Origin: Costus lasius
Taxonomy: Eukaryota > Streptophyta > Magnoliopsida > Zingiberales > Costaceae
Assembly (NCBI GenBank): GCA_027563935.2
Contig: CM050450.1
Span: forward strand, 8,353,957-8,417,956
Length of the DNA stretch: 64,000 nucleotides
Direction: 5' to 3'
The position numbers and the translations under genes are program-made. Of the stretch, positions 35,000 to 47,600 are shown in pieces (positions within the stretch are counted from its first letter, which is position 1; each line of letters starts with the position of its first letter). Under the pieces are notes generated by a model that saw only the letters and a list, made by a program, of their open reading frames with translations, ran no database searches and had not been told where the DNA came from.

Positions 35000-36060
35000 T
35001 TCGGAGATCGCCTGGTGATCGCCCGCCGCGGCTTCCCGTGACTTCGCTTTCCTTTTGCTAGGTTCGGAATTCTCAGCCATCCCTCCTTCTAATTGCCTTT
35101 GGATTTTCTTGTTCGTTTTCTTGCGTTTTGTTCGATTAGGGTTAGGGTTTGGATTCTGATTCGAGGCTTTGGATCTGGAACGGGCTTCTAATCGGTTATA
35201 TTTCTTGAAATTTGGGTTGTTTCTTTGTTATTGGATTTATTTCACAGTTCATATCTGATGTGCATGATTGCGTCTCCTGTCCTACGATTCACTGAGGGAT
35301 TTTCAAAATTTTTGTGTAGATGTTGAGTGTACAGGACGACATTTTGAGTGCTTCTTGAAATTGCCATCTAATTCTATCATTTTTTCACCTCTGTTGTGTG
35401 ATTTCAATTTTCATGGGACTAAGTTGAAAGTGATTTTTTTCTTATTTATGTGTGTCTACGATTTTTAGTTGGATTTGATTGGTGGATCGAATTTTCTGAT
35501 GTTTGTTACGCGTTCCTCCAATCTGTTAAGCTTGTTCATTATGTATTGAGAAAATATAATAATTATGGTTGGACGCATGAATCTTAGTGCTGAAGTTGGC
35601 GGAGGAGGGTTTATCATTCCAATTTAGGGCGTCTTACAATCTGCCATGGATATTGTGTTTACTTGAGATCTGTCTGGATATTACATCTATTATTTGAATA
35701 TGTTTGATAATAGGGTACTTTCCAGTTGAACTGCATTTTTATTATTCAATTACTCTGACTATTTGTTCTCTTTCTTATGAAGTTCTAGGAAACTTGATCT
35801 TCATGAATTCAAGAAGCACACTGGCATTTGCTGTTTCCTGTACATCGGGAAACAAGGGTAGCTTTGGCCTTCTGGTCTGCTCACTCCCTGGTTTCCTTGG
35901 GTTTCCTGTCAGTTACATCAACTTCCAGTTATTCAAGGCCATTGTTAGGAATCCCTCTTCATCAGTTGTTGTCGGGGTTTGTGGAGGGTGTCACACTTAG
36001 CAGTTATATAAAATTTTAGGCACTTAGATCATACTTATACTTTGATTGGCACTTTGAAAG
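35000..36060 (+). other. Leader region of the S6 kinase gene
   Basis: T-rich, noncoding-looking sequence between the TATA-like element and the ATG, with several short frames that include upstream ATGs. It probably contains a leader intron, because about 1 kb of continuous leader would be unusual; exact splice sites are not resolved. Confidence 0.4.
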
Positions 36061-39000
36061 ATGGTTTTCTCTGAGATAGGCAGTGTGGCCCAGATCACTG
36101 TTGATAAGAAAAAGATGGAGATACTCCTTCCAATGGGCCCTCCTGATGTTGCTGCCTCTGAGAACATGGAGTTTGATTTTTCTGACGTATTTGGTCCTGC
36201 ACCAGTTCAGGCCACGATTAACCAAATCGTCATGAATTCTGAGAATGCTCCTGATGTTCTAAACAAGACAGTTTATGATGAACCGCAGGTCATTCAGAAG
36301 AGATCGCATTCTTTAGTGGGTCCTTCAACTCCACTTAGCCAGTCCTGGCAGCTTAGCAAACTTACAATACATGAGACTGAAAGCTCTTTGGAACTTTTGG
36401 AGTGTGCATCTAGTGATGGAGGTGATCAGGAGTCATCAACCAGCCTCACTGATAATCACGCCTCAAAGAATGAGAAATCTGATGACATTGGACTTGATCA
36501 CTTTGAAGTTTTGAAACTAGTTGGAAAAGGGGCATTTGGTAAAGTGTTTCAGGTGAAAAAGAGAGGCACTTGTGAAATCTATGCAATGAAAGTTATGAGG
36601 AAGGATAAGATTGTGGAAAAGAATCATGCTGAGTACATGAAAGCTGAACGAGATATATTGACAAAAATTGATCATCCTTTTATTGTCCAGCTTAGGTACT
36701 CATTCCAGGTATTACACCTACATTGACTGCTTCATCTTATTGATTCATAAATTGCAAATATCTAGGGGGAAAGAGATCGTTCCAAACTAGAATTTTGAAT
36801 GTCTAGATGTTAGATGTTGTGCACTATATTTGAGGTTTTTGCATGCTGATATAGGAAAAGTAACAAGCAGATCTTTTCAGTTTATCATTTTTTCAAACTT
36901 TATTTCAATCCTGTTGCTTATCCTATTTGTTGGTATTATTCAATATTGCTCTCATCTGTGCAGTTTACCTACATGATGATAGATTAACCAAGAATTAGAC
37001 TTTATTGGTGGCTAATTGTACAAATAAGGTTATTTTTGCATGGACCTAGTCATCTCTAAATCCGGCCAACCATAAGAGCTTTGTGTCAGAAGGAGAAATA
37101 TTATACATGAATATAAGCAGTAATTTGTAATATTTGCAATCATGAAGAGAAATCTCATTTCTCCATCCTCATGAACAGAGCACCTAAAATTTAACAAGGA
37201 CACCTAAAATTGACCCCTATATATTATAATAACTTTGTTGTTTGATGACACTCCAAATTCTGAATATGTTACAATAATGTCTGCAACTATCAACTTTCAC
37301 TTCATCAGTATCAAGATTTGTTTGCTAGCATACACAAGTAATATTTATTATTTTATATAGGCAATGTACTATAGTCATTTGCTATGATACTCATAATGGT
37401 CGTGTTTGTTAATATGCTCCTACTTATTGTTGTTTTATATCAGAAAAGTCAATGTCGCAATTTTAAATAAACAGTGTTTAGTGATAATTTGACTCACGTC
37501 CTTTTAAAGTGCAATGTTTTGAATAAAATGTCTAAGATGTCATTATATTTCATTTCATATGACTCACATAATGATAAAATTAACCCATTAACTTAATGAA
37601 TCCTAAACAATATAGCCTAGTTTAAAATGTTTAAGTCAAAATTAATGGCCATAGACTCATTTGGCCTTGTACTTCATAATAACTTTATCTCACTTCCTTT
37701 GTGGGACTAGTTAGTGGGACTAAACTAGGGTATCATAATTTTCTTTGCTTACGATTTGATATCCTTGCCATATCTAGGTTCTCACCCGTAGTCTAGAACC
37801 TTTTTTAGTTAACAGTATATGTGGGTCAATCCAATAGTTGCTCCATTATACACAGTAGCTCTTTTCCTATTATATTTTTACAGGAGTAGCTTTCCTTTGG
37901 TACCACTTATTATGACCTATTAATTATAAAATTATCCATTTGTGAACAAAAAATACTTAAAAACTCAAGTTTATGATAAGAAGCTTATTAGGTCTTATAT
38001 ACTGTCATAATTCTTCTACAAGAGACTACATAGGAGTATATGCTTATAGTTTTGCTATTGTGTACTTGTGATTTTATCTGCTTTGCTTTTCTGTACTTGT
38101 GATCTTATCCAATTCTCAACCTACTCTGCAGACAAAGTACAGGTTGTATCTTGTGTTAGACTTTATAAACGGAGGACATCTGTTTTTCCAGCTCTATAAT
38201 CATGGCTTGTTCAGGTGATATTTTCTTCAGCTATTACTGGTTTTAAGCTATATTTACAACTACATCACAACTAAAACTAACATTGGACTACACTATCAGA
38301 GAAGATCTTGCTCGGATTTATGCAGCTGAAATCGTATCTGCTGTTGCCCACCTTCATGCAAATGGTATTATGCACAGGGACCTCAAACCTGAGAACATCC
38401 TCCTGGATGCAGATGGCCATGTGAGTATGCTTGTTGCTTTGGTTTTTGTCTTCTCGATCTGTGTGCTTTCTGCTGTTGTATGTGAGAATCTTTTTCATGT
38501 TTATGTCATACTTAGGCAATGTTAACGGACTTTGGTCTGGCAAAGGAGTTCGATGAAAATACTAGATCAAATTCCCTTTGTGGAACGTTGGAGTATATGG
38601 CACCAGAGATTGTGCTTGGAAAAGGCCATGATAAAGCTGCTGACTGGTGGAGCGTTGGAATTCTCTTGTTTGAGATGCTTACTGGGAAGGTTAGTTGTCT
38701 TCTCCATTCATTGCATCAGCAAGTTGACTAAACTCTAAAATTTGCTTTGTTTTAATTTATGCCAATAAAATTTGTTATCATTATTCTTATACTCTATATC
38801 TTGGCATGCATGCATCGATGCATATTATGTGCTCACATTCATCCAATATTTTAGAACTAAGAATACTACCAGAACTTCAACCTTCTGGTATCTAATTCAG
38901 CTGTACACAAAAAGCTCAGAAATTTTGTAAACATTAGTCATCAACACATTCTTTATATTTTGTATCGACTATTGGTAGCTTAATTATCTCTATCCACATT

Positions 39001-39580
39001 CTTAATATATTGACTTCCTTTTGTTAAGTTGTTGTACAATTACCTTGTTAATTTATGAATCTCTGTGCAGCCACCTTTCGTCAGTGGCAACAGAGAGAAA
39101 ATGCAACGGATGATAATGAAGGAGAAGATAAAACTGCCTGCTTACTTATCCAGTGAAGCGCATTCCTTGCTGAAAGGCGTAAGTTTACTGCTTTTTCTTT
39201 TATCTTCAAAATGCAATTCTTGTTGATTACCTCTTGCTTTCAAGTGGGAAGTTATTAACCTCTTTTGTTTTACGCTCCAGTTGTTGCAGAAAGAAGCAAA
39301 CAGGCGCCTCGGGAGTGGCGCAGGAGACAGCAATGAGATAAAGAACCATAAGTGGTTCAAATCAATTAATTGGAAAAAGCTCGAGTCTCGTGACATCCAG
39401 CCCAGCTTCCGGCCTACTGTTGCCGGAAAGAGCTGTATTGCCAACTTCGATGAACGATGGACGAGCATGTCAGTGTTGGATTCGCCAGTTTCCAGCCCAG
39501 TTGCTGGAGAAAATGAGTTTCCAGGGTTCACTTACACGAGGCCGCCTCCGTTTCTTCAGAAGCCTAGTCCTCTGCGATGA
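36061..39580 (+). CDS. S6K: Plant p70 ribosomal protein S6 kinase (AGC kinase)
   Basis: Serine/threonine kinase downstream of TOR that phosphorylates ribosomal protein S6 and promotes translation and growth. Six exons (36061-36708, 38132-38214, 38300-38420, 38516-38689, 39071-39178, 39281-39580) join in frame to 477 residues, close to Arabidopsis S6K1/2. The N-terminal [10 protein letters not shown] (about 37-46) matches the TOR/Raptor-binding region. The kinase domain starts at about 148 with GKGAFGKV (155-162), catalytic Lys 177, HRDLKPEN (269-276), DFG (289-291) and APE (313-315). The PDK1-type activation-loop serine is Ser 304 in RSNSLCGT. The hydrophobic motif FPGFTY ends with TOR-target Thr 462. 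All catalytic residues are intact. The leader (about 35000-36060) has no long coding frame. Confidence 0.97.
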
Positions 39581-39599
39581 AAGACTATCAGGAAAATGG

Positions 39600-41600
39600 A
39601 ATATTCCGCTGCCCCATTTACCAGCTTGTTTCTCAAAAAAAAAAAAAAAAGAAAGGAAAAAAAATGGGAGTTTCTTAATAGTTGCTAACTTTGTCGTTGA
39701 TATGCAAACTTTAAATTTGTCAATCTTGTTGAACATTAATGTCGTAATGAACATTGGCGTTTTGAATTTTCGGTGTTTTGGGTGCACTCTGATTATCAGG
39801 TGAAGATCATCATTCACTATAATGGTGGATCACAGTTAATTAGATTGGAGTGCTCTCCGTTGACCATTCACGCAAAATTGAGTTCGTCAGCCATGAACTG
39901 TTTTCTCTTGCTGGTTATTATTGATGTTTTTTTTTCTCCAATGACATGAATGTTATCCAATCAATAAGCAACTGACTAAGCTTGCGATTTCTTGTGGAGC
40001 AATCACGGGTTTAAATGACTTTGATGACTTCAATAATTGCTTATTGTAGCTCATTCGTATGACTTGAACTGGCTCTCGTGTAGGAAGTCTCTCTGTACTT
40101 TGATATTTTTGTATTACTTGCACATTTTGAAAAGAGTCTCGATGACTGCACCTTTATTTTACCTAAAAAAGAATTGAAAAAAGCTCTTACCTTTATTTCT
40201 ATATTTTTCTATATCAGCTTCACATAATTCTTAAGTGCCTACGGTTAGTTCTTAGCGTAGCTTATTTAAACCCTTTCACGTATCACAAGTGAGAGATATT
40301 CTCTTGGTCGTAGTTACTCAAGCACCTTTAATTTAATTAGATTTTGAACAGTCTGCGCACTTGTACGCATCTCAAATAATGAACTCATTATCATCGTACA
40401 GCTCTTGCTATTCTCATTATTATGATAGCATCTTCTTATTTGTTCAATCAAAATAGCACAATTTTTAAGCATTATTTACATCCCCGTATGCAGTATATAT
40501 GGCACAGCCAACTCACATGCCGCAGTTGAAGTTCAACCTCCCGAGCAAATGTCTTCATGATTCAAGAGCCAAGCTTAAACAATTCTAAAGTTCTCTTTTT
40601 TCACCAAAACCTAAACGAATTGGTCCCCGTGAAATAATTGCTCGTAGGGTGCTTGGATGACTTAATATATCAAATGGTTAGTTATAATATGAAACTCAAC
40701 GCAAGAGCAAAAACATGGAATGGTATGAAAGAAAAGGGAACAAAAAGCTGAATTTTAAACTTGGTTAACCCTGAAATCTAATTCAACTCAATACTATTAC
40801 CATTGCATTTTCATAAAGACTACTTGCAGGTACTATAACTAATTTTTCACAATTTCCCTGTAGGGTGTATTATACACTGATTTAAAGTTACTTCAGTCCT
40901 TGGAAACGATAGTGATATATAATGACTTCTATATACCATGTGGTATTAAAGTGAAAAATGGGCAAATTTAACTCTTAAATTAATACCAAAATCATTTTCA
41001 AAAGCCGTAAGAGATGTATGTGAAAGCACCATCACCGTTATCATCATCTAATTGTGATCATGATTTATTAAATCTGAATGATCAAAAGACCACATATATA
41101 TAATGCGCCATATGCCTTGAATTATTGTATATTACTCAAAAACAAAAATCAATTTGAGGGTTTATGTCCTTTAAATTAAATATGTTGATTTATAAGACAA
41201 AACAAGTATATAGTCGAGAATAATTTAGAGGTTCAAAACTTGATTTGGCAATACGTGAACAATCACATATTAACCACAATATCATGTTTTTTTAATAAAA
41301 TATTATATATTAAAGGTTCAAAGAACCATGCATCCTTACAAAGCCTATTCATCCACTACAGAAAATGGCGCATACAGGATCTTGTTTTGATTAGGGACAA
41401 CACTCAATATGTACATATATTGCTTCTTCTTGTTCATCATATATACATACTACTAAACCTCACCTTCAACTAGTTTCTCTAATTCTGACTCTGTCACATA
41501 AAGAACAAGAAGTTATGCAGGGAAGAGAAAGCAAGAACGGCAGAGTAATCATGAGAAACAAAAACACATTTAGAGGGCATTCAGACAGTGATACTGTGGT
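39600..41600. other. Convergent spacer between S6 kinase and thioredoxin genes
   Basis: AT-rich, no supported gene. An A-run at about 39637-39665 lies just after the kinase stop codon. Confidence 0.5.
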
Positions 41601-41611
41601 ACAATGCTTTC

Positions 41612-44600
41612 TCATAACTGATTTGAATCCTTTAAGTTCTGAGTTGAAGAATCAGCAAACATGGTGATCTTCTTCTCCAATTCAGGCTTATTTGCACCAA
41701 TAAGCTTATCCAACTGCTGTCCATCTTTCAGGAAAAAGAAAGTTGGAGTTGCTCGAATATCCCATGATGAACTAAATTCCTGGAACATGTATAACGATAT
41801 ATGATCTCAAAATTAATTTTTCACAAATTATACAAGTTGTCAAAAACTCTCGTAGACAATGATGTATATCTCAGTAAGCAGAGATCTCCCTAAAAAATTC
41901 TTTCAGGTGACAATGAACAAAAATATACTTAGAGAAGAAAGCAAAAAAGGATTACAATGGACAACTCTGGACATGAGAAACAACATTATCATACTGTATC
42001 CATACAAATGTTCGTGTTGGAGGTTTGTGTTGTTAGAAAAAATATTGAGCACTTGAAGCATGAAATAATAGAAAAGATTATACCAAACTCCAAACATTAA
42101 ACCAAATTATGTATATTGCATGTTATGATATTTGCAATTCTTATACATAAGCTAGAAGGACAGATAATATCCACATATTAATTTAGACCTAGTCAAAACT
42201 CAACAACTAATAATAAGTCAGATCCTAAATTGTTACCTGCCATGCTTTCCAACACTTACCCTCAAGGTGAAGCATCTAACATTCATATCCAACTTAATAT
42301 AAAGACATGGAAGTGATGGTGAGGCAGTGGCGCCAGCTGAAAGCTCACATAAGACGTGAAGCCCAAGAGAGGAGAGGCACCGGTAGACTGAAGAAAACAA
42401 CTCTTATAAAAGTATACTCCTCGTCATGGTTAAGGACAAATCACTTAATTGAGACACAAGAGATGAGAAGTTGATGAGAAGTCCGGCAAGAGGAGGTGCT
42501 GCAAGACTCCAGAGAGAATAACTTTTGCATTACCATAATCCTCATCTAGGAAAGAGGACAAAGCAGACAAGTAAGCTACAAAAGAAGTGCAGGACAGTGA
42601 AGGAGAGGTGTTACCGAGGTCTCTAAACCAAGGTTCAAAAAACCGATCCGATCCGAGCTGGTCAAGTTTTCTAGTTTGTACCAGTACAACCAAGATCCGG
42701 TTTCGTACCATACAAAGCTAGCGCCGAATGCAATGGAGCGTAACGATATGGAGCGAAGCAAGAGAGATGAAGAGGAGAAGAGGAAGAAGAAGAAGAAATA
42801 AAATTGGGAAAACCAAGAGTGAGAGGCAGAAGCAAGTGGAGCGGAGGGGGGCGGACGCAGACACAAGCGGTTACCGCCTCTTCTATTTTTTCTTCTTCCT
42901 CCTCTTCCTACTTGCTTCTTCCTGCTCGACGTGCACGCATGGAGGCAGACACAAACGCGGGCGGCGAAGTCACGAACACAAGCGGACCGCCTCTTCCTCC
43001 TCTTCTTTTTTTTTCTTCTTCTTCTTTTACTTTCTTCTTCTTTCTCCTCGTTCCACCGATTTTATCTAGTAACCTGTACACCAGACCAGCTTTTCGAACC
43101 TTGGCGAGAACAATTCCAAGGTTTGAACAATTCTTGCAAAGGCATATTCCATGTCATGGAGAGAGAACAAAAAAAATGGCTAAGGTTCAAAAGAAGCAGA
43201 GTACCAAAAAGGAGAGGTTTTGTAAGTATTTCATAAACTGCCCTCTAGTTGGAGCATGTATGATAAATCATGCCTAATTTGAAGGCAGATAGGATGACTA
43301 AGAGTTTTCTAAAACTAAAAAAGAAGGTAATAGCGTAAAGTAGCTCGCCACTAAAGATGTGTAACAGAAAAGACAAAAAGAGTATGTGTTTCCTTTTCTT
43401 TATTTTCATTTTTCTTGTATTGTCATATTTCAATATGGGTGAATAATTCAAACTTGTGAATGCAAGCAGAGTCCATGGGTAACCGAGTGTGGGTTGAGTC
43501 CATGGCCAAGAGCAAGAAAGAGAATAATTCAAAGTTTACTATGGTCGTGTGAGTGTAGTCAGATGGGCTTGACTTAATTTAAAACTGAGGTGCAAGTGAC
43601 TAAGAAAATAAATCAGGTAGCAAACTTAAAAACCTAGCTGGATGGAGACATGCCCGCAACAAGTGCTTAACGCTGTAGTTATAACAAGGCAGCCATAGCA
43701 AGCATCCAAATGCACAAATGTTACAGCCGCACAAAGGCATACAACTATGATTAGAAATTAGGATCTTCCTCTAATACCATATTCAATCATGAAAATAAGA
43801 GAAAATATAAGATTAAACTATGTACATTGCACCAAATTTTGCACGTTGCATATTACAATACTGAAGAAGCCTATGTATAGGCTTAAAAGGACATATAACA
43901 CCCACACAATAATTTAGATCTAATTAAAATATTACAATTACCACCTTCTATGTTTGCCAACAGGACCTTTAATTGTCCAAATTTTGATTTAGTGAGGTTT
44001 TGATCCTTTAGAAATGGCCACACCACACCTAGCTAGTGTTGTTAGCATATGACTATTGTTTAAATTTTAGAACCATACCATATTGAATCATGAAAATAAG
44101 AGAAAAGATAAGACTTACATTACACCAAATTATGTACATTATATATTACAATCATTAACAAGCTTATATATAGATTTAAAGGACAAATAATTCCCCACAC
44201 AGTCATTTAGACCTAGTTTAAGTACTATAATTAATAATAACTACATAATTAAGTGGATCCTCATTCTGACCTGCCATGCTTGCCAACAAGACCTTTAATT
44301 GTACATAAATATGATTTAGTGAGATTTTGATCCTTTATCAATGGCCACACCAAGCCTAGGTAGTATTGTTGGCGTTTAACAATGTTAGTATAACTACAAT
44401 GCTTCCATTTTTTCTTGGCTTTTTCAGTCATTATTCATTTCACATCTTGGTACATAAACTTTTTTACTTTTAATTGGATCAAGGTTTTGAATATCAATTC
44501 AAACTGGCAAACCAGTCCACACTCGGACCGGCAAGTACCGGATGAGATGGGGCAAAACTAGGCTGAGAACGTGGTCAAGCTGATGGATGGCTGTTGTGAA

Positions 44601-47600
44601 GGAGGAGGGTGGAGCACGCGATTGCTTGCATGGAAAAGGAGGAGAAGAGCAAAGTATGCGATTACTTGTGTCGGCATTAGCTCGCCACGTTAATGGATTG
44701 TGGACCGATGGAAGCCTGCATTCAAGTGATTAATTGCAGGCTGGGCTCCCATTGTTTTGGGTTTTTTCATGGGCATGAACACATGGTGATGGAGAAAGAG
44801 AGCTGATGTGTTGTTCGGTGCATACCTATTGCCCACTGGCAAGTCTTCCCAGTGATATGTCCCATATAGGTTTTGTCGGTGATGTGTGGAGAGAGATCAC
44901 CGACAATGGACGATTTCATCTCAGTAGTAGGCGGAAGTGGGAAGGCAATTGGAAAAAGAAAGGGAGCTAGAGGCGAGTGTGCTGTCTTCTTTGCTCGACC
45001 AATTAGAATCTTATTGCCGTGTGGAGAGGGGTGTTGGAGCGGGCCTCATCTGAGTGCAAACTCCGATCGGCGTTCACCCCCGAGCGGTTCCGCCGGAGGT
45101 TACCAAGGAGGACATGCAGAAATCAGGCTTACAAGTTTTCATCCAATTTGGTGTTGGATTAGGCTGAGCTTCTCTTGCAAGCAATGTGGAGTTTTCCTTG
45201 GGGAGCCGATCAAAGTCAAGGGAAGAAAGAGTCAATTTATTATTTTTTTTATAGAAGAGGGGAAAAAATATGTAACACGCTCCACTTAATCTTCATCTCC
45301 TTCTCCTCCTTCTTCTCCTTCCTCTTCTGCTACTTCTCCGTTGCTCCATGTCATGTCTGTGTCTGCTAGTATTGCTCCTGCTCCTCTTCCTCTTCTGCTC
45401 CTTCCTCACCTTTCTCTTCTTCCTCTCCTCCACCACTCCGCTCCACTCCAAGCTTCATGTAGGTAGGGACCAATATAAACCGTTCCGGAACAGAACGGTT
45501 TTTTAATCCTTGAATTGGATACATAACTTTGTATAGTCTTTCAATTAAGTTCATCCATTAAAAAAGTTCAATTGAATACTAATCTGACCCACGAGGACTA
45601 TACATGTAATATCTAATCATTTTATAAACTCTTTTTCTCCCTCTTTCTCCTATTTTGCTCATCTCTGTTGTTTTTTCTCTTCTCTCATCCTCACTCAACG
45701 CAATAAAGAGAAAGAATCATCTCATGGAGCTTCTCCTCTCTTCACTTCTCTAATCTTTCCTTGGGAAAAGAAAAGGATGTTCAACTAAAAAAGAAGGGAG
45801 AAAAATGAGCTCATTTGAAGGAAATTTGGTGGTATTAGGAGAACGGAAGCTTGGAGAACCCTATCTAGCTAAGCTTAGAGAAATAGGAAATGAGAAGCTT
45901 GGATAAGATAAAGGGAATATGCTAGAGAAGATAAGGGAATGAGCAAGTTGGAGAAAAAGATAGTAAGATAAGCATAAAAGGCTTAGGGATAAAGAGAAGT
46001 TAGGAGAGTGTGGAGTTTGGAGAAGAGAGAAGAAGCTCCGTGGGAGATCGAGAGTGGGAAGATCTTGAACAAGAGATATTTTGGAGGTAAAATATAAAAA
46101 TATTATACTTCGGAGAGAGTAAGGGTAATACAAAAAAACACATCCATATGCAAGTTGGTTCATGTGTTTCATCCACCAAAAGACATTCCATTAAACTTCT
46201 CAATAAATGGACTTGGTTGAATTAATTAGACAAATTTAATGCCAAACTGAAATAAAAAAATTGTGCATGAATTCATTACTGTGATAGTTTATCTATCTTT
46301 TGTGTAATTAAGCTGTATATTTTTTTCAGTTGTAAAAGATAATCACTTTTTAACCTATCTACAAACTTACTTGTAGTTTAGAGAAGCAGCAAAAAAATTG
46401 AGGAATCTTAGCCCAAACTTCCAAAGACAACAAGCTCATTTACTTTTTGCTACATACTATGGGGAATTGAATTGATTTATGTCTTTTCCGATCACAACTT
46501 AATTAGGTATCAAAAAATTCAAAATTGTAGTGAAAGCCTGGAATCTGAGACATCACCAATTATTTCAAGCAACTATAAGGATGGCATACATATAAAAATA
46601 TGTATGATTGGGAGAATGTGGAAGTTACAAATGTAGGAAATTCCTCTACAACATCATTATTTATATCACTGATTATTCAGTCATATTTTTCACCATATAT
46701 GTCCTTGCATTATAATATTTATGTATTACCCCATACTATATGATCATCCTTGTAACCGAAAAAATACAATTTCTCTTTTCTTTTTTGAACATGTTGTTAA
46801 AGTTTGATACATTTATTCCTCAGGAGAGCCAGCGCGTTCGCTCCAAACACATCAAAGAAACAAAATGCATCAACTCTCAATACTAGATCCTCCCGTCAGA
46901 CCTCCTTTGGCCCCTTCCACATCATCATCTCGATACTAGATCCTTTGGCCCCTTCCACATCATCATCCTCTCAGTAAAACCAAACAAAATCTCTTACTTC
47001 CACGTCGATGCTTCAAATGGTAAGGATGGTCACAACTGAAACACAACTATTTTTTTCTTCTAGTGATGTGGTCTTCGCAATAAATTGGTCCCCCCCTTCA
47101 TACGGTCACTCATCCTCAGCCTTCCAGTGGGGCCATACTAATTTCCCACTTCCCTGGAGCCTATTTACGAGATGAGCTGTCTCCTCTTCCCTTCGCTTAT
47201 ATTATGGTGCTTCCCCTCGGTTGAGGAATATTATGGGTCGAAGCATACCCTAAAAATCTCTTTGATAATACTAGATAGGAGGAGGGCTTCCTACCCAAGA
47301 ATAATTTCTAGATCCCAAATGGATTTTGCCAGTCACTCCTTCAGCTCCTATCTGCCCCATCAATTTTGCTCCCCTTGTAGTCTCTCTTTGATGTTTAAGC
47401 TTAATCCGCTTACACTTGTAACTATTACAATGGAACTCTATATTTCCACCATCCTCTTCTCAAGCACCTCTAGCCGCACTTCTCTCCTCATTGTTGCAAC
47501 GTCAATTATATTGAACTTCTAACTATAAAACTCCCTTCTCTCAAGCAAGTCTCTTACCTTTTTTTTATCTCTCACTAAACCTTTCTTCCTCTTCTGTTGA

